From: Pollenia angustigena
Taxonomy: Eukaryota > Arthropoda > Insecta > Diptera > Polleniidae
Length of the DNA stretch: 64,000 nucleotides
Direction of reading: 5' to 3'
Assembly (NCBI GenBank): GCA_930367215.1
Contig: OV884059.1
Location: 221,835,803 to 221,899,802 of the forward strand
Shown: one piece after another, positions 43,263 to 54,358 of the stretch
Layout: every line of letters begins with the position of its first letter
Position numbering within the stretch: the stretch's first letter is position 1
Translations under genes and position numbers: made by a program
Notes under the pieces: generated by a model
What the model was told of the DNA's origin: nothing
Databases searched by the model: none
What the model saw: the letters and a program-made list of their open reading frames with translations, nothing else

Positions 43263-43333
43263 TTTATTTGTGTAATGAGTTAACAAAAACTAAAATTTTA
43301 GTAGCTCTTTATTGAAGAAGTAGTAAATTATTA

Positions 43334-43361
43334 TTTTTTTTTTTTTTTTTTTTTTTTTTTT
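43334..43361. repeat. 28-bp poly(T) tract
   Basis: An uninterrupted T run. It could be the reverse-strand poly(A) tail of a retrocopy, but no matching body was recognised to its left. Confidence 0.8.
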
Positions 43362-45569
43362 GCAAATCTACAATATACAGCCATGTCACAGAGTACAATT
43401 CCGTTCGGAAACGGAATTCATTCGGTTTTTTGGTAAGCACTATTTTTAGCTTAGTATGCAGAAACAACATTGTTTATATCATGTGTAAGTGATGCTATTG
43501 AAAGATCTACTATTGTAAAACCACATAAGAACTTGATTAAACAAAAATTGATATTATATAAGAAAAAACTGTTAATACAAAGAAGAAAAAAGCCCAGTCA
43601 GATATAGATTATGTATAGATAAGAGTATAAGTAATGTAATAAAGCTAGCTTGTAATGAATCTATGAACATTTACTACAAAGACAATTTAAGTGAATTACA
43701 ACATGATCCGAAACGATGTTGGAAGTTTTTAAACACAAAACTTGGTAGAAATCAAAAAAAGATTTATTTTTGTAAGAGATTATAGTGATGAAACAATTCT
43801 TGATGATCGTCAAAAAGCTGTGTTTTTAAATAGGCATTTTCTGCAAACAATATCAGAAATAAAGTTGCAAGTTGAAAATACAACTACAGATTCTTGAAAT
43901 TCTTTAAGAACATTATGTCAAATTAATAATAGATTTCATTTTGAATATACAACAGATGATGAAGTTCAAAGTATTATAGTTATGCTGTCACCAGGTAAAA
44001 GTTCTGGTCATGATAATGTTCCAGCTAAAATGTTATTAAAATGTAAAAATCGAATATTAAAAATACTTTTAATAATATGATTAATAGAAGCACATATCCA
44101 GACATACTAAAAATACACAAGGTAGTTCCAATTCCCAAAGCTAGCAATGCTTACACAGCTGATATGTTTCGACCAATTGCTGCTTTGTCGTTCATTGATA
44201 ATGTTCTTGAACGAATCCTATATAATCAGATTACTACATTTATGAACACCTACATTTTATTCAACGATTATCAATATGGTTTTAGAAAAGGATGTGGCAC
44301 CGAAAGGCGGTTGTAAATGTAGTAAATTTTTTTTGTAAGGGCATAGATCAAGGAAATAGGGGAGTAACAGGAATTTTTTATGACTTTTCGAAAGCCTTCG
44401 ATCTGACTGATCACGAAATTCTGCTCAGGAAAATAAAATATTATGGTATCTGTTGAAGAAAACTTATGCTTATAGAAAATTATCTTACAAATCGTAAGCA
44501 GTTTGTTCAAATTAACAATCAAAAAGTTTGTTAAGTGATGTTAAATATGGTGTACCATAAGGCAGTGCTTTAGGACCTTTACTGTTTACAATATATTTAA
44601 ACGATATAAAAAATCTTGAACTATCTGGTAAACTATTTATTTATGCGGATGACATTTCTGTTTACTATCCATACAAGCACGAAACTGTGGTTAAAGCGTG
44701 CATGGAGCGCGATGTATCGTTAATAGCTGAGTTTGCAAGAATAAATAAACTGTTTCTAAATGCAAGTAAAACTCATTTGATAAGGTTTAAGCCGCACAGT
44801 AATCATGATACCGATTTAAGCATTTTCGTTCAAGGAAGGGAAGTGAAAGTTTAATCTGTGAAATACTTGGGAATACGACTGCAAAGTAATCCTGTTTGAA
44901 ATGAACATATATGCAATCATAAAACAAAAATTGCTTAAGCCATTGGTATTTTATATAAGTTTCAAAATAAATTTGATAAATATACAAAATTTTTAATTTA
45001 TCAAGCCTTAATAGAAAGCCATCTGAGTTATTAAGCTGTCCTGTATGGATACAAAAAGAGTGCAGAATTGAATACTCTTCAGCGTATGCAGAACCAAGCT
45101 TTAAAAATTGTAGCAAATCTTCCTAATACACACGCAACTATACCATTACAGTATTTATCGGATATAAGAACATCTCATATAAGAACAAAACGCTTATAAG
45201 AAAAATTTTCAAAAACACCATGTCTTTTTTGCGATTTTTCTAACAAAAAAGGTTTCATATAAGAAAAACGCTTATAAGAAAAAAACTGATAAAAGAACAT
45301 TTTTCTTAAACACCAAAATCACAAAATGTATAGAAAAAGAATTTATATAAGAAACTTCCAACGGCAACACAGAATTTATGTAGTTTGCATGGACAACTTT
45401 GTTTTCTGACAGTTTTACAACAAGAACAAAGTTTTTTTTTTTTACTTTAAGTTTTAGATGAGCGACTGGTACTCATTGAGCTTTGTGTTTTTTGACAATA
45501 AAAACAAAAGTTAAAATTTTAAAAGAAATACAAAACGGGATAAAAAGAAGCGAAATTGCAAAAAAATAT

Positions 45570-45828
45570 GGAGGGTTCAAAGCTGAACCGAACCAAGTCA
45601 TAAAATAAAATTAATACATATACATACATATGTATTTCGAAACTGTTGTGAAATTCTTCGCAAAGTTTAACTCTATCGAGTTCTGTAACGGACTAAATCA
45701 AAGAGTTTTTCGTTCCAAAGGTAACGGTAATAAACCCATGTCAATGGCTCCAGAAATTCACTTACTCAAACTCAAAATTTTATCGAATTTTCATTTTTGA
45801 CTTGGTTCGCTTCAGCTCTGAGCCCTCC
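45570..45828. mobile_element. GGAGGG-TIR MITE nested in the pogo-like element
   Basis: The ends GGAGGGTTCAAAGCTGAACC and its imperfect complement GCTTCAGCTCTGAGCCCTCC flank the insert, with ATAT on both sides (45566-45569, 45829-45832). Excising it with one ATAT joins the pogo frame as AKKY-NIGLSTLSK. A partial relative is at 9893-10055. Confidence 0.9.
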
Positions 45829-45883
45829 ATATAATATTGGACTTTCAACGTTATCTAAAATAGTGAAAAACTCAAAAGACATA

Positions 45884-46331
45884 TACTACGTTTATACGCA
45901 CCACTTATTCGCAAAAAAATATATTGCAAGTAGAGAATATTGCCGCATAAACAATGAATTAAATTTTTATTTGCGAATAGCTAACTCATGAAAACAATTC
46001 CTGATTAACGACACTATTTGCAAATAAGATTTTAAGCATTGCCACACTTTTAACCGTTTTACGTTTCTATTTCGTTGTGGCACATTCATATGACAAAAAA
46101 AGTAAAATTAAATCAAAAATGTGCAAATAAATTTAAAAATACACAATAATTTTTGATCTTTTTCATTTAAAAAATAAATAGTTTATATACATACAGTGCT
46201 ACTAAATGAATAATTTTCCATCTGGCATCACTTAAAAATAAGAATTTTCATTTAGAAATAGACATATAAACAGTAAGTTAGTTAATAGCAAATAATTTTT
46301 ATTTGCGAATAGGCTACGTATAAACGTAGTA
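45884..46331. mobile_element. 448-bp TACTACGTTTATACG-TIR element, nested
   Basis: The ends TACTACGTTTATACG and CGTATAAACGTAGTA are inverted. Subterminal CTTATTCGCAAA / TTTGCGAATAG also pair. ATA flanks both sides, consistent with a 3-bp duplication. It interrupts the pogo-like N-terminal domain shortly after 'IVKNSKD'. Confidence 0.85.
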
Positions 46332-46370
46332 ATAGACAATAATTATTTAAAAGTAAGAAACGTTAACATG

Positions 46371-46513
46371 GGGTCTTCACCTGACAATTTTTTGTCATAC
46401 CTACCAAACGTCAAAGTCCATATAAAAATAACTTTAAAATTTTTGTCAGCGTTTTTTTTTTTTTATATGAAGTTTGACGTTTATTATAACAAAAAATTGT
46501 CAGGTGAAGACCC
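46371..46513. mobile_element. 143-bp GGGTCTTCACC-TIR element, nested
   Basis: GGGTCTTCACCTGACAATTT and AAATTGTCAGGTGAAGACCC are perfect inverted ends. The inner arms ATAAAAATAACT / TATAACAAAA are less conserved. The TSD is unclear. Third insertion within the pogo-like element. Confidence 0.85.
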
Positions 46514-47122
46514 TATGTAACAAAAAAAGAGACAGAAAACCAAAATATGAAAGTCTTATGGCCATAGCTACTTTTATAAGAAATAAGTTTCTTATATAAA
46601 ATAGTTGTATATAAGAAAGAAACGCTTATAAGAAACTTTTTTCCTGGATTTTTTAAGTTTCTTATATCCGATAAATACTGTATATAGAAATATATTTCCA
46701 CGGGTATTGCCAGTTTATGGAATTTATAAATTGAAACTTTTATTATATGTTTTTAAATGTGTTCATAATATTGGATATCATACAATACAATTTCAGAGGA
46801 ACCAATATACAACAAACACCCGACATAATATGAGTTTAATGGTAGCTCGGTGCAGGTTAGAAACAACCAAGCAACGAATCGAATTTGTTGGTACTCATGG
46901 GTTTAACAATTTGCCACAAAATTTGAAAAATGTAAATAGAATTTCATTGTTTAAAAATATATTAAAAATTATTTATTACAACAGTCCGAAGAACTGATAA
47001 AACATTATTGATCTGAAATGTACAAATATTAACTTTTAGTAACTTCTTATTACTTATTACTTTTTTCTTTTGTTAATTATTTTATTTAAATACATATTTG
47101 TAAGCTACATATTTACCAACTT

Positions 47123-47151
47123 GCCTCTAAATGCCTATTAGGCGCAGAGGC
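47123..47151 (+). other. LINE 3'-terminal stem-loop
   Basis: GCCTC/GAGGC outer helix and GCCT/AGGC inner helix, followed by a AAATAAATAATAAAT tail. Same layout as the other two LINE ends. Confidence 0.7.
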
Positions 47152-47309
47152 TTAAGTGGATACTGAAATTATTTAAATAAATAATAAATATGTACAAAAA
47201 AAAAATGATATTTATTTTGTAATACATTTCTTTCCAAATCGTTGCAACTTTTCGGCTTGTATTAAAAATATACCGCAACTCTACATGTAATTACTTATTT
47301 TCTTATAGC

Positions 47310-47475
47310 AATGACACATCTCCCACCAGAGTCGGAGACTGCATCAAACGCGTCATGTAGAACTCTGCATGATGGAAGCCTCACCCGAACAATAAACATC
47401 AGAGCCGTGGTAAGACAAGGATGTGTTCTCTGTCAAGTACTATTCAATATCGTTCTTGACTGTGTGTGCATACAG
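47310..47475 (+). pseudogene. LINE reverse transcriptase fragment
   Basis: The frame reads 'SCRTLHDGSLTRTINIRAVV' then RQGCVLCQVLFNIVLDCV, matching the conserved RT stretch (norm V..GVRQGC.LSP.LFN..L). It is about 50 residues long and cut on both sides. Unrelated by sequence to the LINE just upstream. Confidence 0.65.
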
Positions 47476-48049
47476 AAAAAAATCAATGCAAAATCCTCGA
47501 AAACGAGGTTGAGTTTACATTTTTCGGTAGTGATTTTGCTTCATAGTTACTTCATGTTAATTTAACATGACTTTGAAATAACTTGCGAACAACATTTTTT
47601 TCATGTCAATTTAACATTGCAGTAAAGTTAGATTTATATTGAAATAACAATCCGAATCATTTTGAATGAAAGTTATTTCAAGTTGAAACAACGTGAATTT
47701 CATGTAGAATCAAATTGGTTGGATTGTGATATAACAGTGGGAAGAAGCTTCAGAGACTACATATGCATTTATTTAAGAATAATTCAAAACACTTATCCCT
47801 GTAACAGATGTTTCACTTATTTTGTATTCCCCTTTGTTAACAGAAGCATCAGCAGAATGGCCCGGTATGGTTTTCGTCATCATTCTACTTTGAAAACTTG
47901 TTGTACTATTTAACTAAATAATTTTAACTAAAAGAATGCGGGAATTTGAAAATAAAAAAATGTATGTTTTCCTTTTATGATGTGGTTTTTTTCTATACAA
48001 AACATATAAAACAGGTTTTTATGGTTTCAATATTAAAAAAAAAAATTTA
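47476..48049. other. Spacer with a segment duplicated from about 23.9 kb
   Basis: 47845-47960 resembles 23915-24025 (shared GCAGAAT..CC..TATGGTTT then TCATTCTACTTT and a similar tail). The rest is A/T-rich without motif. Confidence 0.4.
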
Positions 48050-48857
48050 AAAAAAAAAATCGTGAAACTTTATTATATTGTAAAGTAGACAGAATGAGGT
48101 TATGTATGGAACAAGATATCGTGCAGATGGCCGCCGCGGCTTTGCTGGCACACACGCGATCTTTTAATGAAATTTTCAATGACCTTTTTGCATAAATGCT
48201 GCGGTATTTCATTAATGCAGTGTCCAATTTCCTCTTTTAAGGCTTGAGTCGTCGTCGGCTTATTCGCGTAAACCATCGACTTCAAAAAACCCCAAAGAAA
48301 AACAATCTAAAGGTGTTAAATCGCATGATCTAGGCGGCCAATTCTGGTCTCCAAAACGCGAAATAATACGACCGGAAAATGACTGTTGCAGCAATTGAAT
48401 TGTTTCTCTGGCTGTATGGCATGTGGCGCCATCTTGTTGAAACCACATGCCATCCACATTCATTTCTTCAATTCTAGGCAAGAAAAAACTGGTTATCATT
48501 ACCATTGACTGTTTGCGCTTGACCTGCCTCATCTTCATAAAAAAAAGGTCCAATGATTCCTCCAGCCCAAAAACCACACCACACAGTGACACGTTGAGGA
48601 TGCATTTGCTTCTCGTGAATCACTCGAGGATTTTCCTCACCCGAAATGCGACAATTCTGCCTATTGACGAAGCCATCAAGATGGAAATGGGCCTCGTCAC
48701 TGAAGATGATTTGATGCAAAAAGGTCATTGAAAATTTCATTAAAAGATCGCGTGTGTGCCAGCAAAGCCGCGGCGGCCATCTGCACGATATCTTGTTCCA
48801 TACATAAACTCATTCTGTCTACTTTACGATATAATAAAGTTTCACGATTTTTTTTTT
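48050..48857 (-). mobile_element. Snap-back mariner (rosa-like) with about 140-bp inverted arms
   Basis: The C-terminal coding end (48051-48200) is present again, inverted, at 48713-48857 with only a few differences (landmarks GTGAAACTTTATTATAT, GCCGCCGCGGCTTTGCTGGC, GACCTTTTTGCAT). The duplicated arm replaces the transposase N-terminus. The element is thus a long hairpin around a partial transposase. Confidence 0.88.
48060..48740 (-). pseudogene. Mariner (rosa-like) transposase, N-terminus replaced by inverted C-terminus
   Basis: Frames 48474-48740 and 48260-48592 give 'IIFSDEAHFHLDGFVNRQNC' (first catalytic Asp intact), 'HPQRVTVWCGFWAGGIIGPF', then 'MWFQQDGATCHTARETIQLL' (second Asp) and 'NWPPRSCDLTPLDCFSLG' (third Asp of the rosa-type triad). 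The C-terminal 'RVCQQSRGGHLHDILFH' is near 48100. A frameshift separates the parts near 48480. The peptide before IIFSDEAHF (MKFSMTFLHQ) is translated from the inverted arm and is not native. Confidence 0.85.
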
Positions 48858-49328
48858 AAAATATCTGTGTTTTATTTAAAATTTAAAAATTGCGTTCTAG
48901 TTGGGACACCCTTTACATACATACATACAAGCATACATAATTCTCACTGCAAATAATAGGACCAGTCCAAGCACGCGTGTAAAAAGTAGCCCACAAGTAG
49001 GGTTGCCATCCATCATCTTTTGCCCGGACACCGTCCTCTCTTTTGAGCATCCGGGGCTGTCGTACTTCTTTTTCAGCATGTGTCTTTGGTTGTCCGGCTT
49101 TTTACACCTTTATTGAAATATTTTTCTTTATAAAACTAGAGTAAGGTTCTATTACAATTAGCTTTGAAAAATACCAAGTTTAAATTTCTTCTTTGTACAT
49201 CATTAGTTTTACTTTCCATGATAGTCGGCGGCTTATTATAACTTGTCTCTTATTTTTCAAAAACGCCGCCGGTTAAAATTGTCGGCAAAGGGGTATGCTT
49301 GTCATAAATTTTCCCTACAAGAAATCAA
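48858..49328. other. Spacer, no gene seen
   Basis: Contains GTTGGGACACCCTTTACATA, reminiscent of a mariner-type terminus, plus a CATA microsatellite. Nothing further supported. Confidence 0.35.
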
Positions 49329-49470
49329 TGAGCAAGTAGTCACACTTTTCATTTTGGTGTTAAGAAAATGATAGAAAGAATTGACCGAATGTGACCGAAA
49401 ACTTTATTTCGGTCATTTCTTTGTATCATTTTCTTAACACCAAAATGAAAAATGTGACTACTCGCTCCTT
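49329..49470. repeat. 142-bp imperfect palindrome
   Basis: Arms of about 44 bp (AAGTAGTCACACTTTTCATT and its complement; GGTGTTAAGAAAATGATA on both) surround an inner pair GACCGAA/TTCGGTC. It could be a small fold-back element. No TSD found. Confidence 0.85.
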
Positions 49471-49557
49471 CATTTCAGTTAGGGTTGTTTTCCGAAAATA
49501 AAAGTAAGTTTTCAACACAAATGATAGTATAAAAATTGATTAATCTTCTAATTTAAG

Positions 49558-49800
49558 AATGTCAAAACGCAAGTGCACTTTTAACGAGAAGTTTTCTTTA
49601 TGAAAAGAGTAAATGAAGACTGGATAGTGAATTGCAATTCTACAATTTCGATTGCCAATAATAGAGAACAAGACATCTATAATCATTTGGAGACACAGAA
49701 ACATAAAAAGGGATTTTCCAGCCAAGATTGTTCCACGAAAATCGACGCAGTTTTTCCGAAAATTATGGTCGACAGTGAAAAATATACGTGAAACTTTTGA
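49558..49800 (+). pseudogene. BED-like zinc-finger fragment of a hAT-derived gene
   Basis: It starts MSKRKCTFNEKFSL, then a frameshift leads to 'KRVNEDWIVNCNSTISIANN' and 'DIYNHLETQKHKKGF'. The pattern (C)-x-C ... H-x4-H followed by KK is the BED-type finger found at the N-terminus of hAT-derived proteins. One cysteine is missing by deletion. No core domain follows. 3' to it is A/T-rich sequence with AATAAATAAA at 49923-49933. Confidence 0.5.
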
Positions 49801-50693
49801 AACTTCATATTTCAAATTTTCAAATATGTGCAATCCTTTGTTTTTCTTTTTTATTTTTAAGTTTTTGTTTTGTACCATTAAATCAGAATGATTTGTTGTG
49901 TTTTGTTAAGTTTTTATTTTTGTAAATAAATAAAGTTTTTTTGAAAAATCAAATTTTGGTTGTCAATTTTATTTAAATTAGGTTGTTTAAAAGTGTCCTC
50001 TTTTTTCGAGAAAACGTCCTACATTTTTTATGTTCGCGTCCTAGCCTACCCACAAGGTACTAGGACTAGTACAAAAGTAAGCCAAACGTATGGAAAAAAC
50101 ATGGTCTATTTAACATCACGATTCCTAGGGCAGGTCCATATAACCCAGCTTTGGACTACAAAGGAGTACCTCTAAAACTGGTCCATGGTATACTCAATAA
50201 GATTATTTTTGAAGTCGTTAAAAAACGAAGACATGTCGTCTCAGTACAAACAATTTTTAACAATGACATGGTACATGCTTGCATTACATCGGACCAGTCC
50301 ATGGAGTAGTCCATTTTATCAAAATGTATCAGTTGGTCCAATATTATTTGCAGGGTAACAAGATAAACTTTTGATATTTTATAATAAAACAGGTTTTTAT
50401 GGATTCAAGATTGAACAATGTTATTTAAACAGTGAATAATATTAAATAAACGTGATTTAAGGTTATTCTAATATTTTTCATTTAAAATTAATATGAAATA
50501 ATGATAAATTAAAATAAAAGACATACTTTTGCTGGCTGCGTCCGGCAGATCCATTGCTGACATCCGAAACTTTTCCATTCAACACAAAACCCAAAATATT
50601 TAACAAGTGCGTCGAATCTACTCTTCTGTGTGGATGCGAGTCATAAAACGCTGCATTTAAAGAAATCAACGCATTCCGGATTAGTCGCTATCT
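49801..50693. other. Spacer, no gene seen
   Basis: A/T-rich at first, more mixed around 50000-50350. No recognised repeat or gene. Confidence 0.4.
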
Positions 50694-51237
50694 ACACAGC
50701 AAAAAATAAAATTGATTTCAATTAAAACATTTGTGAAATTAATTTAAAAAATTAATTAAATTTGAGTAAACAAATTTATCGTATCAATTAAACGTTTAAT
50801 TCACTTGATTAAACGATTAATTTACTTGATTAAACGTTTAATTCACTTGATTAAATTTTTAATTAAAACAGATTTTATTTTTGAAAATTGGTGAGATATT
50901 TTTCTGTCTACCTAAAAATGTTCTGGCCAGAGACAAAAATAAATAAAAATTTAATCAATTTATATCAATAAAATTTCTACAGAAAATATTGGTAACATCA
51001 AAAAATAGACAAAAATTAGGTTTTTTAAATAAAACAAAGAATATGGCGACTTTTTTGCGCAATAGCGCTAATATTAGCAGTTTTTTTAAGCCAACAATAA
51101 TAATACTGAAAACAGTTAAACAAAAATAATAATATTTAAAATTTATTTTAATTAACCCAATTTTTAATTTAAATTTTTAATATAATTAACATCACATATT
51201 TTATAATTGAAATCAATTTTTATTTTTTTCTGTGCAG
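50694..51237. mobile_element. Family K fold-back element, copy 2 (both ends)
   Basis: Left ACACAGCAAAAAATAAAATT and right AATTTTTATTTTTTTCTGTG form TIRs. Subterminal GATTTCAATT / AATTGAAATC are inverted. The left arm repeats AAACGTTTAATTCACTTGATT three times. A central 50880-51090 stretch is unlike other copies and may be a nested piece. Confidence 0.75.
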
Positions 51238-51636
51238 ATAACAAAACAGGGATGTCAAAGCGGAAATTTTCTGAAGGAGGTGGAGATGGATTGGGCATAC
51301 CCTGCGGAAAACGGAGGGCGAGATCACATAAGCAGCCATTTAATGCATCATACAGGGCAGCCGAATAAACAGACGAGCAGCTCATACTAAGTTGGTGTCA
51401 ACTGAAGTTTTTGGCAACTGGTAGATGTCAATGGAAAAAGTTTGTTATGGCTCTTTTATCCTCGATCATTCGAAAAGAAACTAATGGTGTTTTATTTTCT
51501 AAAAAATAATAATGCATTATAATTGTGTTATATCGGGTGATTTTTTAAGAGCTATAGGAAAGTTTTTAAAACAAACACATAAAATCAGAAAAATGCATGA
51601 AATCTTTATTTGAATCGATAGTACGCTCTATATAAT

Positions 51637-52318
51637 TTAATGTTTGAAGATTATTTCATGCAAATGTTGACCGTGACTGCGCCTAAAATGGTTCATCCGC
51701 TTAGTCCAATTTTGGCATACTCTTTCCAACATTTCGGCCGGTATCTCATGAATAAATGCTTCAGTGTTGTCTTGGCCCCACAAAAAATAGTCTAAAGACG
51801 TTAAATCGCACCATCTAGGCGGCCAATTGACCGGTCCCGAACGTGAAATAAAATGTTCACCGAGCTCGCCTCTCAATAAGTCTATTGTTAAGCGTGCCCT
51901 GTAGCATGTAGCACCGTCTTGTTGAAAACACATGTCATGCAAATCAAGCTCTTGCATTTTGGGCAAAAAAAAGTTGGATATCACCTTACGGTAGCGCTCA
52001 CCATTCACAGTTACGTTACGATTCGCATCATCTTTGAAGAAGTACGGTCCAATGATGCCACCAGCCCATAAACCGCAACAAACTTTGACTCTTTCTGGAT
52101 GCATTGGTAGCTCTTGCCATTCTTCTGGCTGATCTTCACTCCAAAATCGACAATTCTGTTTATTAACGTACCCATTGAGCCAAAAATGAGCTTCGTTGCT
52201 CAACATAATTTTTCGATAAAAAAGTGGATCTTCGGCCATGAACTTTCTTAACAGAGCACGTATTTTGATAATAAAATTCAATAATTTGCAAGCGTTGTTC
52301 GTTTGTAAGACGATTCAT
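51637..52318 (-). pseudogene. Mariner (rosa-like) transposase with N-terminal deletion
   Basis: It begins MNRLTNEQRLQIIEFYYQN at 52318 (true N-terminus), then an internal deletion removes the helix-turn-helix region and shifts the frame. The long frame gives 'KIMLSNEAHFWLNGYVNKQN', where the first catalytic Asp (SDEAHF) is now Asn. 'CFQQDGATCYRARLTIDLL' and 'WPPRWCDLTSLDYFLWG' carry the second and third Asp. The C-terminus 'RRSHGQHLHEIIF' is complete. Clearly a different subfamily from 48050-48857. Confidence 0.88.
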
Positions 52319-52383
52319 GGTTAAATTATAGACCAAACTGAAGATGTTTGATAGTAAAACAAAACACGAAACGTGCGTCAGCT

Positions 52384-54358
52384 CACGGTGGTCCCAATGA
52401 CTAGTTTAGCCCGAAAAAAGTCTTTTTGTCGGATCGTACATATGTGAATTTTTTGTTTGGTTTTGTAATGACAAGTCTTCAGCCTACATAACGGTATACA
52501 ATTTTTATTATATCAGCAATATTAATACTGCAGTACTGTTTTAAAGACAAACAAAAGACTAAGTTTTTTTTTATAACAGAATAGACAATATTTTAGTTCG
52601 GTTTGGTGATCTTGTCAAATAAAACGAAAATATATTCCTTATTATTTGGGGGTTTTATTTATACAATTGGGGTATGTATTTTTATAATTCCTAATATAAC
52701 GACGATTTTGCATTTCGTTCAGAAAAAAATACGTGAAAACTGAGATGTATTCGTTAATTGTGCAATTTTAATTGCATTATAACTTGTGTTAGAGTTTTAA
52801 TTGTGAATTTAACCCGATTTAGCAAAATATTGTATATTATTATCATCTATGATATGTGGCCAGTTAAATGGTAAAAAAATTTCCTGCCGATTTCTGCCTG
52901 AAAGCTTTCATATCAAATCATTTAGTTGCGATGTCTATCACCAAAAAAAATTGTTTAATGTTTGGTTCTTTGAAAAGGTCAAAATACGGACGACCTTCTA
53001 AATCGTTTTTAGAAATAGGGGAATGATCTAAGCAATCTTAAACAAAGCATCTTGCAAACACTTGTTCCCCTAGATCATACGTCAAATAGGCCAGTAAAGC
53101 TACAAAGATAAAGGCTGGAAGAATTTATTTGTTCAGTAGCAGTGGTCACTCAACATACAAGCAGACGTTCAGTGATCATGATACACAAACGGATCAGCAT
53201 TTGTTTGCAGTGTGTTTAGTTCCTTTGGAGTTAAAAAATGATGATAAAGTTATATGGCAAAACCCAAGTCCTTCATCTACGCGCTTTTGCAGGCCAATTA
53301 AAATTACATTTAAAAAAGAAACTAAATCATTGATTACACAAGAAATTGATATTATACAAACGCAAATAGATGCAATTTCTCCAACTTTAATTCAGGTTGA
53401 CGAAAACGTACTACATGTAAACCATCGTTTCTTTTTAACAATGATCGATGGTAAAGTTTTTTCAACAATCGCAAATTTGTCGCCACGAAGATGTGGAATT
53501 TGTGGAGCACCACCTAGTACGGTGTATCGACTTTACACGCCTGGATAAGGATGTTCGGATGTATTTTGCATATAAACTTGATTTGAAAAAATGGCAAGCT
53601 CGGGGAGAATCTGAAAAGGTTTTAATTGAAACAAGGAAGCAAATGATAATTGATAGGATGAAAAGAGAGATGAACTTAAACTTATTCATGGTGCAGACAT
53701 CATTCAAAATGCTGCTCTCACTATTGGAATGTTATCCGAGGAGGCGCTTGAATCCCGCAACAAGGATTTTGGATGTTAGAGAACATCATGCTCGAAAAAT
53801 GTCACAGGAGAATAACATCAAAGATCTTTTTAACAATCTTCTATTTTCATCGGATCCTTACATATCTTCTCTTTCTACAAAGCTGCCGAATAGAAATCCA
53901 GAACCATTGTGTCACGAGTCAATTGCTTTACTTTTAGTACTTCTATTTTAAATGAGGAAAACCTTTCAGGAGATGATTCGGATGAAGCGGAAACCCATTC
54001 AGATGAATAAACATTTATGTAAATTTATCTACATATATATTTAAAATACACAATTATGTTAATTATTTTTAATAAACAAAACCTTACTTATTTTTAATAA
54101 AACCTTTAAAACACAATATTCCTATCTTTTTTTCTATTTTTACAACTTTTATTAATCATTATGCCCTCAGTGAAAATATTTAAATATAAAAATTAACGCA
54201 GTCATTATGTCAACTTGTTTTGTATGAAAATCCGCCCATTTTTGTCGTGAGCTCGCACCGTACTAAGTCACTAATTCGTAGAAATTTTATCCCTTTAAGT
54301 GCTTTTAAACAAGAGTTATGACTTTTTTCGCGCTAAATTCTTCATTGGGACCACTGTG
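52384..54358 (+). mobile_element. Transib transposon, 5-bp TSD CAGCT
   Basis: TIRs of about 39 bp start CACGGTGGTCCCAATGA and end TCATTGGGACCACTGTG, so the outer right heptamer is CACAGTG. CAGCT is duplicated at 52379-52383 and 54359-54363. Five-bp TSD, CAC-type ends and a RAG1-like transposase relic identify Transib, the superfamily from which the RAG1 core descends. Confidence 0.92.
52890..53950 (+). pseudogene. Transib transposase relic (RAG1-core relative)
   Basis: Parts in order: 'GRPSKSFLEIGE' (about 53000), then 'SSSGHSTYKQTF' (53129), where the family has CDG.SG and the first catalytic Asp is lost. Next come 'LFAVCLVPLELKNDDKVIWQ', 'NPSPSSTRFCRPIKITFKKE' and 'TMIDGKV' with the second catalytic Asp, then a CGIC zinc pair. 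A frameshift near 53510 leads to 'RMYFAYKLDLKKWQARGESE'. After about 53690, part of the C-terminal half is deleted: 'KREMNLN' is followed directly by 'HGADIIQNAALTIGMLSEEA' and then 'LLFSSDPYISSLS'. In Transib this protein cuts at the TIR heptamers. This copy is inactive. Confidence 0.87.

Larger units (their letters stand above)
45149..46680 (+). mobile_element. Pogo-like (Tc1/mariner superfamily) relic with TA duplication
   Basis: The ends CAGTATTTATCGGATATAAGAA and its complement are flanked by TA (45147-45148 and 46681-46682). Removing the element and one TA restores the LINE frame exactly (…ATIPL-YRNIF…). Inside, the plus strand reads 'ILKEIQNGIKRSEIAKKY', then after a nested insert 'NIGLSTLSKIVKN', the N-terminal helix-turn-helix of CENP-B/pogo transposases. 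A later piece, 'KYESLMAIATFIRN', fits the CENP-B-type second helix domain. The DDE catalytic domain is absent. Three further elements are inserted in it. Confidence 0.88.
43450..47170 (+). pseudogene. LINE relic, split by a pogo-like element
   Basis: Plus-strand LINE in several frames. The pre-RT region is around 43770-44060 ('DDRQKAVFLNRHF', 'MLSPGKSSGHDNVPAKMLL'). RT then has 'KIHKVVPIPKASNA', 'MFRPIAALSFIDNVLERIL' and 'YQYGFRKGCGTE' (44077-44316), 'GIFYDFSKAFDLTDHEILL' and 'GPLLFTIYLNDI' with an intact YADD (about 44640-44655). The frame continues to '...LPNTHATIPL' at 45147. The insert 45149-46680 follows, then the frame resumes as YRNIFPRVLPVYGIYKLKLL and ends near 46997. The endonuclease is missing. 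A 3' hairpin (47123-47151) and TAAA-type tail close it. Confidence 0.85.

Noticed and set aside
53448..53951. 167-aa ORF as an intact independent protein
   Set aside because: It joins two frames of the Transib relic after a frameshift, and its second half is out of frame with the conserved peptide.
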